Shown here one piece after another: positions 6,194 to 10,480 of a stretch of DNA of 10,480 bases. Origin of the DNA: Bacillota bacterium (GTDB lineage: Bacteria > Bacillota_A > Clostridia > Peptostreptococcales > Anaerovoracaceae). The stretch covers positions 1 to 10,480 of the forward strand of contig JAFRWQ010000202.1 in the NCBI GenBank assembly GCA_017437925.1. Reading direction: 5' to 3'. The first letter of the stretch is position 1. Each line of letters starts with the position of its first letter. The position numbers and the translations under genes were made by a program. The notes under the pieces were generated by a model, which worked only from the letters and a program-made list of their open reading frames with translations, ran no database searches and was not told the DNA's origin.

Positions 6194-6222
6194 ATTATAC
6201 CCTCTTAAGGCGTTCTGCACAA
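6194..6222 (-). promoter_or_regulatory. Promoter of the small P-loop ATPase gene
   Basis: On the minus strand, TTGTGC (6222-6217), an exact 17-base spacer and a perfect TATAAT (6199-6194). Transcription should begin near 6187, giving a leader of about 58 bases to the TTG start. The ATG at 6195 overlaps the -10 hexamer and so lies outside the transcript. Confidence 0.65.
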
Positions 6223-6226
6223 GAGG
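6201..6226. repeat. Inverted repeat overlapping the P-loop gene promoter
   Basis: CCTCTT (6201-6206) and AAGAGG (6221-6226) are complementary arms 14 bases apart. They span the spacer and -35 region of the promoter at 6194-6222. The placement would suit an operator, but six-base arms can arise by chance and no known regulator site is recognised. Confidence 0.3.
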
Positions 6227-6252
6227 ACTTTCCCAATAAAAACGACCGTCCC

Positions 6253-6287
6253 GAAAAGAAAACGGCGGGAGCTTTACGCCCCCGCCG
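6253..6287 (-). terminator. Intrinsic terminator of the comEC-holA-rlmN-peptidase operon
   Basis: On the minus strand, a ten-pair GC stem (6287-6278 with 6272-6263, one G-U pair) closes a five-base loop GTAAA and is followed by GTTTTCTTTT. It begins about 33 bases after the peptidase stop and separates that operon from the P-loop gene promoter region downstream. Confidence 0.85.
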
Positions 6288-6319
6288 CCCATCTTCGTAT
6301 CGCTTACGGCCTGCAGGGC

Positions 6320-7435
6320 TCAGGCCAGTTCGGGACGCTCCGCGAAGAAATCGAAGCTTATCTTGCCGTTGTTCTTTATGAAGCCCTCGAGCATGCGGTA
6401 CTCGTTTACCAGGTCGTTGAGATCCATGACCTCGGAGGCGGAGTGGGAGTAGCGCCTGGGCATGACAAGGGCTATGGCCGGGCAGTGGCTTCCGACGTAG
6501 TTGACCGCGCCGGCGTCGTTGTTTCCGGCTCCGGGAGAGGGCACCCTCTGAAGGGGTATGGCGTGCTCCGCGGCGTACTTCTTGGCGAAGCTGACCATGC
6601 CCCTGTTGGGGAAGATCTTGGCCACGGGGCTGGTGTTGTCTCCTATGGTGATGATGGGTCCGCCGCCCATTTTGGTGGGAAGCAGCCTTTCGGGAACGTC
6701 GGGAGTCCCGCCGCAGGGAGCTGTATCGACGGCCAGGAAGCAGTCGGGCTTTGCGAACTCGGAGGCGTGGATGGCGCCCAGAAGGCCGGTCTCCTCCTGC
6801 ACGGTGATGGTGATGAAGATCGTGCCGTCAAAGACTATGTTTCCGGCCTTGATCTCTTCGGCCAGTTCAAGCAGGGCGGCGCAGCCGGCTCTGTCGTCTA
6901 TGCAGCGTCCGGTGACGAGACCGGGCCTGTTGAGCTCGGTGAGGGGGCTTTCGACCACTGCGGTGGTCCCCACTTCAAGGCCCATCTCATAGACTTCCTC
7001 GGCTGAGGTCGCGCCTACGTCTATGTAGCAGCTGTCCATGGGAGGTACCTTGGCCCTGTCTTCGGGGGGAGTGATATGGCCGGGGGTGAGGCCGACTACG
7101 CCCTTGACCACGCCCTTCTTTCCGTCGAAGAGCACTCTGCTGGCCAGGACGGTCTTGAGCTGGACTCCGCCGTAGACGCCGAAGTATATGAAGCCGTCCT
7201 TGCTGATGCTGCGGATGTGGAAGCCTATCTCATCGGCGTGGGCCGCGATCATCATGGAGGGTCCGGGGTTTTTGCCCTCGAATCTTGCGACCACGTCGCC
7301 GCAGGGCAGAACGGTGACCTCGTCGGCCAGGGGCTTGAGCTGGTCTCTGCAGTAGGCGATGACGTTGTGCTCGCTACCCGATACTCCGATAAGGCTTGTG
7401 AGGGTCCTGAGTCTTTCTTTGAGTCTTTCCTTCAT
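6320..7435 (-). CDS. M42-family metallo-aminopeptidase (glutamyl aminopeptidase / FrvX-YsdC type)
   Basis: This is a cytoplasmic di-metal aminopeptidase of family M42, relatives of which form large tetrahedral dodecamers that degrade peptides from the N-terminus. It has 371 residues, the usual family size. The conserved residues are all visible: metal ligand H66 and D68 in AAHADEIGF, the bridging D180 in GRCIDDRAG, the catalytic base E214 and metal ligand E215 in QEETGLLG, D237 in AVDTAP, and H331 in RYSHSASEV. Older databases sometimes call this family endoglucanase M; that is a misnomer, and it should not be linked to the GH5 gene here. Substrate preference cannot be read from the sequence. 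The ATG overlaps the rlmN stop (ATGA, four bases), with GGAGGT 6 bases upstream inside the rlmN end, so it is translationally coupled and last in the operon. An intrinsic terminator follows. Confidence 0.93.
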   Translation of the reverse strand: MKERLKERLRTLTSLIGVSGSEHNVIAYCRDQLKPLADEVTVLPCGDVVARFEGKNPGPSMMIAAHADEIGFHIRSISKDGFIYFGVYGGVQLKTVLASRVLFDGKKGVVKGVVGLTPGHITPPEDRAKVPPMDSCYIDVGATSAEEVYEMGLEVGTTAVVESPLTELNRPGLVTGRCIDDRAGCAALLELAEEIKAGNIVFDGTIFITITVQEETGLLGAIHASEFAKPDCFLAVDTAPCGGTPDVPERLLPTKMGGGPIITIGDNTSPVAKIFPNRGMVSFAKKYAAEHAIPLQRVPSPGAGNNDAGAVNYVGSHCPAIALVMPRRYSHSASEVMDLNDLVNEYRMLEGFIKNNGKISFDFFAERPELA

Positions 7436-8463
7436 CGTTTTACCTCCGTTGAAGTGTTCTTGCGCAGCTGCCCGCAGGCAGCGTCTATATCGGCGCCGAG
7501 GCGCCTTCTTACGGTCGCGGGCACTCCGTGATCTTCAAGGTAGGAGCGGAACTGCTCCGCCCTTTCGCGGCCCGAACTCTTAAGGCCTGTCTCGGCAACA
7601 GGGTTGAGGGGTATGAGGTTGACGTGGCAGAGCATGCCTTTCAAGAGCTTTGCCAGGGCTTCGGCGCTCTCAAGGCTGTCGTTCTTTCCGTCTATTAAGG
7701 TATATTCGAAGGTGACCCTGCGGCCGGTGAGCTTTCCGTGGGCCCTGCAGGCTTCAAGGAGCCTGTCCAGGCCGTAGGCTTTGGCGACGGGCATAATGGC
7801 CTCCCTTTCGCTCTGGCTGGAAGCGTGGAGGGATATTGCGAGATTTACCTGGGGGAAGTCCCTGCCGAAGGCTTCGATCCTCGGGACTATGCCGCAGGTG
7901 GAAACGGTGATGTTCCTGTAGCTCAGGTTGACGCCGTCCGGGTCGTGGACGGCCTTAAGAAAAGCGCTGACCTCTTCGTAATTGTCGAAGGGCTCCCCTA
8001 TCCCCATGAGCACTATATGGTTTATGGGGCTTTGGGTGTCGCGGCATATGACAAGGTACTCGTCCAGCATCTCCCAGGCTTTGAGGTTCCTCAGCTTTCC
8101 GCCCAGGGTCGAGGCGCAGAAGGCGCAGCCCATGGCGCAGCCCACCTGGGTCGAGACGCAGAGGGAGTTGCCGTACTCGTAGCGCATGAAGACCGCTTCG
8201 ACGCAGTTGCCGTCCTCGAGGCTCAGAAGGTATTTGCGGGTCCCGTCGGAGGAGCTTTGGACCGCGGCTATGCCGAGGCTCTCAAAGGAGCAGTTCTCCG
8301 CCAGGGCCTTTCTCAGGCTCAGGGGAAGGTCGCTCATCTCGTCAAAGCTTCGGGCTCCCCTGCTTATCCACCTGAAGATCTGCTTTTCCCTGTAGGCCGG
8401 CTGCCCCAGCTCCTTCAGCAGGGCTTTCCTCTCTTCTCTTGTAAGGCTTTTGATGTTTGTCAT
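7432..8463 (-). CDS. rlmN: Dual-specificity rRNA/tRNA adenine-C2 methyltransferase RlmN (radical SAM)
   Basis: RlmN methylates C2 of A2503 in 23S rRNA and A37 in some tRNAs, using a radical-SAM iron-sulfur cluster and a methyl-carrying cysteine. The 343-residue protein is full length. The cluster-binding motif is C109-x3-C113-x2-C116 (CAMGCAFC), preceded by LCVSTQVG (C102). The SAM-binding stretch is MGIGEPFDNY (153-162). Other conserved parts are STCGIVP (188-194), ISLHA (210-214) and the RRRLGADIDAACGQL segment (319-333), with C330 as the methyl-bearing cysteine expected for the family. The absence of the resistance-type Cfr features is judged only by overall similarity to RlmN. The start ATG at 8463 follows the holA stop by one base. 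Its weak ribosome site suggests translation coupled to holA, and its stop overlaps the peptidase start. Confidence 0.95.
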   Translation of the reverse strand: MTNIKSLTREERKALLKELGQPAYREKQIFRWISRGARSFDEMSDLPLSLRKALAENCSFESLGIAAVQSSSDGTRKYLLSLEDGNCVEAVFMRYEYGNSLCVSTQVGCAMGCAFCASTLGGKLRNLKAWEMLDEYLVICRDTQSPINHIVLMGIGEPFDNYEEVSAFLKAVHDPDGVNLSYRNITVSTCGIVPRIEAFGRDFPQVNLAISLHASSQSEREAIMPVAKAYGLDRLLEACRAHGKLTGRRVTFEYTLIDGKNDSLESAEALAKLLKGMLCHVNLIPLNPVAETGLKSSGRERAEQFRSYLEDHGVPATVRRRLGADIDAACGQLRKNTSTEVKR

Positions 8464-8464
8464 G

Positions 8465-9550
8465 CTAAAGACCCGCTATGAAGAGTTCAAGGCTCAGGCG
8501 GGGATCCATCAGGCCGTTCTTCATGTCCTTTTCCATCTGATAGGCGGCGTCGAGGGCAGCCCTGAGCTGAGGGACGCTCTTTTTCGACGCGGTCTGCAGG
8601 GCCTTTTTAAGTCGGTATTCGTTGGTCCCCATCTCTTTGGCGATGAGGGCGAAATCCTGGCTCTCGGCCCTTCTTTCGGAGGCTTCGACCATGATCTCGA
8701 GCTGGGAGCATATGAGGCCTATGAAGCCCAGCATGACGCCCACCTGCTTTGAAGCCTGCTGCAGGTCCACCGAATCGGCCAGTATGCGGTAAGCGGCCTC
8801 CTTGCTGCCCGAGAAGGCCGAATCCAGCATGGCGAAGACGTTGGTCTGAGCCGGGGGAGTGTATATGGCGAAGAGCTCCTGCCTGGTGATCTCATCGCCT
8901 GCCGAGAGGGCGATGACCTTGTTCAGGTCGTTTTCCAGGTTGTAGAGGCTGTAATTCCCGTCCTTTTCCCCGTAGCCGCAGGCTCCCGCGAAGCGCAGCA
9001 GCAGCTCGGGGTCCGCCTTCTTTCCCGCGGCAGAAAGGCGCTTCATCATCCAGCTCTTTAAGGTCGCGCCGTCCAGAGGGGTGAAATCAAAGACGAGCCC
9101 CGCTTTGGCAGCGGCTTTGTAGAGGGTCCTGGTCTTGTTGGGTCTTGAACAGACCAGGGCCAGCAGGGTGGTCCGGGGGATATCGGGCAGGTATTCGGCC
9201 AGCTTTTTGCTGTCTTCACCTCCCTCTTCATCCTTTGAAGAGGCGAAAAGGGGGTCGGCGTCGACTATGACCAGCTTCTTTTTCGACATGAAGGGCAGGG
9301 TCTCGCAGGCCGCGATGATCTCTGAAGCCCTGACGGAATCTTCGGAAAGGCGTATGCAGTCGAGGGCCGCCGTCATGGGGTTCACCAGGCTTTCTTTCAG
9401 GAAGGAACAGGCCCAGTTCACCAGGTATTCCTCGCTTCCGTACATCAAAAGCACCCCGGGGCAGGCTCCGCCGTCTGCCGAGGCCATGATCTTCCTTATG
9501 GTCTTGAAGGGGTGCTCGGCTGCCTGAGCCGGCTTCATCGAACCCGCCAT
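8465..9550 (-). CDS. holA: DNA polymerase III delta subunit (clamp loader)
   Basis: HolA is the delta subunit of the clamp-loader complex, which opens the beta sliding clamp and places it on primed DNA. The 361-residue protein shows family hallmarks: GSEEYLV near the N-terminus (38-44), LPFMSKKKLVIVDADPL (85-101), FTPLDGATLKSWM (156-168), LENDLNKV (205-212), NVFAMLDSAFSGSKEAAYRIL (237-257, in two runs across the linker helix) and the C-terminal KNGLMDPRLSLELFI (344-358). As usual for delta, there is no working Walker A motif. Two starts are possible. ATG at 9550, used here, has AAGGA 6 bases upstream. ATG at 9538 forms an ATGA overlap with the comEC stop but has a more distant AGGAG. Either way holA overlaps comEC and is followed one base later by rlmN. 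A possible internal promoter lies about 90 bases upstream, inside comEC. Confidence 0.93.
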   Translation of the reverse strand: MAGSMKPAQAAEHPFKTIRKIMASADGGACPGVLLMYGSEEYLVNWACSFLKESLVNPMTAALDCIRLSEDSVRASEIIAACETLPFMSKKKLVIVDADPLFASSKDEEGGEDSKKLAEYLPDIPRTTLLALVCSRPNKTRTLYKAAAKAGLVFDFTPLDGATLKSWMMKRLSAAGKKADPELLLRFAGACGYGEKDGNYSLYNLENDLNKVIALSAGDEITRQELFAIYTPPAQTNVFAMLDSAFSGSKEAAYRILADSVDLQQASKQVGVMLGFIGLICSQLEIMVEASERRAESQDFALIAKEMGTNEYRLKKALQTASKKSVPQLRAALDAAYQMEKDMKNGLMDPRLSLELFIAGL

Positions 9551-10480
9551 CTCCTGTCCTTCGCGGCGTTTTCCGCGTATATACCGTCTTTTTTCACGCG
9601 CAGGATCACGGCGCCGTCGGCGTCGGTCCTGCCATATATTATACTTGATTTCTCAAGCAAATCAATTACGCGTTGGGATGGGTGGCCGTAGGAATTGTTC
9701 CTGCCGCAGGATATGACGCAGAACGAAGGCGAGACCGCCTTAAGGAAGGCTTCGCCGGTCGATGAGGCCGAGCCGTGGTGTCCCGCTTTTATGACGTCTG
9801 CCGAAAGCTCTTCGTTTTCGTATGATGCAAGCAGCGCCTGCTCCCGCTCAAAGCCGGCGTCGCCGGTCAGCAATACTTTTATTCCTCGGCATTCCGCCAT
9901 GAGGACCAGGCAGTTTTCGTTGTCGTCACCGGACTTTTCGCTGCCTTGCGCGGGGGCAAGTACCTTGAGCTTCAGTTCATCGGTGAGGAGCAGCTCGTCC
10001 CCCGCCGCGATGAATATCTTCTTATCCGAAACGAAGTCGTCAAGGCGCGGATCGCCCTCATATACCGCGGAAAAGGCGAAGCAGCCTATCCTCATGCGCC
10101 TTGAAAGCTGCGCAAGGCCCAGGCTGTGGTCGCTGTCCAGGTGGGTCACCACGCATAGATCGACGCTCCTTATGCCCTGCTTAAGAAGCGTCGGGACAAG
10201 GGTGCGCTCCGCGATGTCGTAAGACCTGCTCCCTCCCCCGTCCACAAGCAGGTCGAAGCTGCCCGAGTTGAGGTGGACGCAGTCCCCCTGCCCCACGTCC
10301 AAAAAGCTGACCGGCGCCCTGCCGTAAGACCAGGGGACGAAGCTTTCGGAGATCCCCAGCGCCTTTGGAGCAAAGCACGAAAGTAAGCAAAGACAGGCAA
10401 GAATAAGGCACAGGGCTCCGTTTTTCTTTCTTCTCCTGAGCATGTAACGGGTCTCCGAGAAGAACCAGAAGAAGAGGGCG
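9535..10480 (-). CDS. comEC: ComEC/Rec2 DNA-uptake channel protein, C-terminal part (5' end off the right edge)
   Basis: ComEC is the inner-membrane channel that takes up single-stranded DNA in natural transformation; many non-competent bacteria also keep it. The visible part is about 314 codons. A hydrophobic stretch ALFFWFF at the edge and a basic RRRKK with a second helix (about 9-24 after the first Met) look like the end of the competence domain. The metallo-beta-lactamase domain follows (residues counted from the Met at 10443): FLDVGQGD (47-54), THLDSDH (100-106), LLTGDA with D195, KAGHHGS (219-225) and NNSYGHPS (249-256). From the Met at 10443 alone the protein would look like a secreted lactamase-fold protein. 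However, that ATG has no ribosome site, and the frame is open to the window edge with membrane-like residues, so a full-length ComEC is more likely. Its stop overlaps holA, the usual Bacillota order. Confidence 0.85.
   Translation of the reverse strand, partial: ALFFWFFSETRYMLRRRKKNGALCLILACLCLLSCFAPKALGISESFVPWSYGRAPVSFLDVGQGDCVHLNSGSFDLLVDGGGSRSYDIAERTLVPTLLKQGIRSVDLCVVTHLDSDHSLGLAQLSRRMRIGCFAFSAVYEGDPRLDDFVSDKKIFIAAGDELLLTDELKLKVLAPAQGSEKSGDDNENCLVLMAECRGIKVLLTGDAGFEREQALLASYENEELSADVIKAGHHGSASSTGEAFLKAVSPSFCVISCGRNNSYGHPSQRVIDLLEKSSIIYGRTDADGAVILRVKKDGIYAENAAKDRRWRVR
9638..9665 (-). promoter_or_regulatory. Candidate promoter inside the 3' end of comEC, driving holA-rlmN-peptidase
   Basis: On the minus strand, TTGATT (9665-9660), a 16-base spacer and a perfect TATAAT (9643-9638). 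Transcription would start near 9631, about 80 bases before the holA ATG. The stretch is an AT-rich island in GC-rich coding sequence; comEC codons here (ATT, TTG, TCA, AGT, ATA, ATA, TAT) are unlike their surroundings, as expected if the DNA itself carries a signal. Confidence 0.5.
9645..9665. promoter_or_regulatory. Operator-like inverted repeat over the internal comEC promoter
   Basis: TTGATTT (9645-9651) and AAATCAA (9659-9665) are perfect complements separated by seven bases, a 7-7-7 dyad covering the -35 and most of the spacer of the internal promoter. A second, nested dyad, CTTGA with TCAAG around TTTC, lies at 9644-9657. No known operator consensus is recognised. Confidence 0.4.

Noticed and set aside
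6443..7006. Plus-strand open frames opposite the M42 peptidase (also 7076-7531 and 7738-8481 opposite the peptidase and RlmN)
   Set aside because: Antisense shadows of well-supported genes with all catalytic motifs on the minus strand.
6320..7435. Peptidase as a second cellulase (older 'endoglucanase M' label)
   Set aside because: The metal ligands and catalytic Glu pair are those of M42 aminopeptidases. The old name is a misannotation, and the gene belongs to the holA-rlmN operon.
9535..10443. Stand-alone secreted metallo-beta-lactamase protein starting at 10443
   Set aside because: The RRRKK plus hydrophobic stretch mimics a signal peptide. However, there is no ribosome site, and the frame continues open and hydrophobic to the window edge, fitting the C-terminal part of ComEC.

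Overview
The window looks like a chromosomal segment of a GC-rich member of the Bacillota, most likely class Clostridia. Three things point there. The comEC–holA neighbourhood is common in that group. The RlmN and small P-loop ATPase sequences read like clostridial versions. A membrane-anchored GH5 glucanase sits directly upstream of a BcsA-like synthase, as in the clostridial cellulose synthase (ccs) locus. Codon use is GC-rich, but AGG/AGA for Arg and ATA for Ile are frequent. The exact order or genus cannot be read from the sequence. Every base lies in or next to an ordinary-looking gene. I see no tRNA, rRNA, CRISPR array, insertion sequence or phage gene.

Region 1 (about 1-2240, minus strand, transcribed right to left). 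A GH5 endo-glucanase with an N-terminal membrane anchor is followed, after an 80-base gap holding a GC-rich hairpin, by a processive family-2 glycosyltransferase of the cellulose synthase type, cut by the left edge. The two probably make and trim or release a beta-glucan exopolysaccharide. Both use non-ATG starts (GTG and TTG) fixed by their ribosome binding sites.

Region 2 (2373-5644, plus strand). This is a tight three-gene operon, divergent from region 1: a MoxR-type AAA+ ATPase, a DUF58 protein, and a polytopic membrane protein with a DUF4129-like cytoplasmic tail. It is the classic MoxR–DUF58–transglutaminase layout, except that no transglutaminase domain can be seen. It ends in a strong bidirectional terminator at about 5654-5690.

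Region 3 (5710-6222, minus strand). A small monocistronic P-loop ATPase gene has its own promoter. The first in-frame ATG lies inside the -10 box, so the true start is a TTG at 6129.

Region 4 (6253-10480, minus strand). This is a compact operon in the order comEC (3' part only) > holA > rlmN > M42 aminopeptidase > terminator. Adjacent genes overlap by a few bases or are one base apart. A consensus-like promoter with a 7-7-7 inverted repeat is embedded in the 3' end of comEC and could drive holA-rlmN-peptidase independently.

No wholly new system is evident. The observations most worth following are the cellulose-synthase/GH5 pair facing the transglutaminase-less MoxR operon, and the embedded promoter/operator in comEC.
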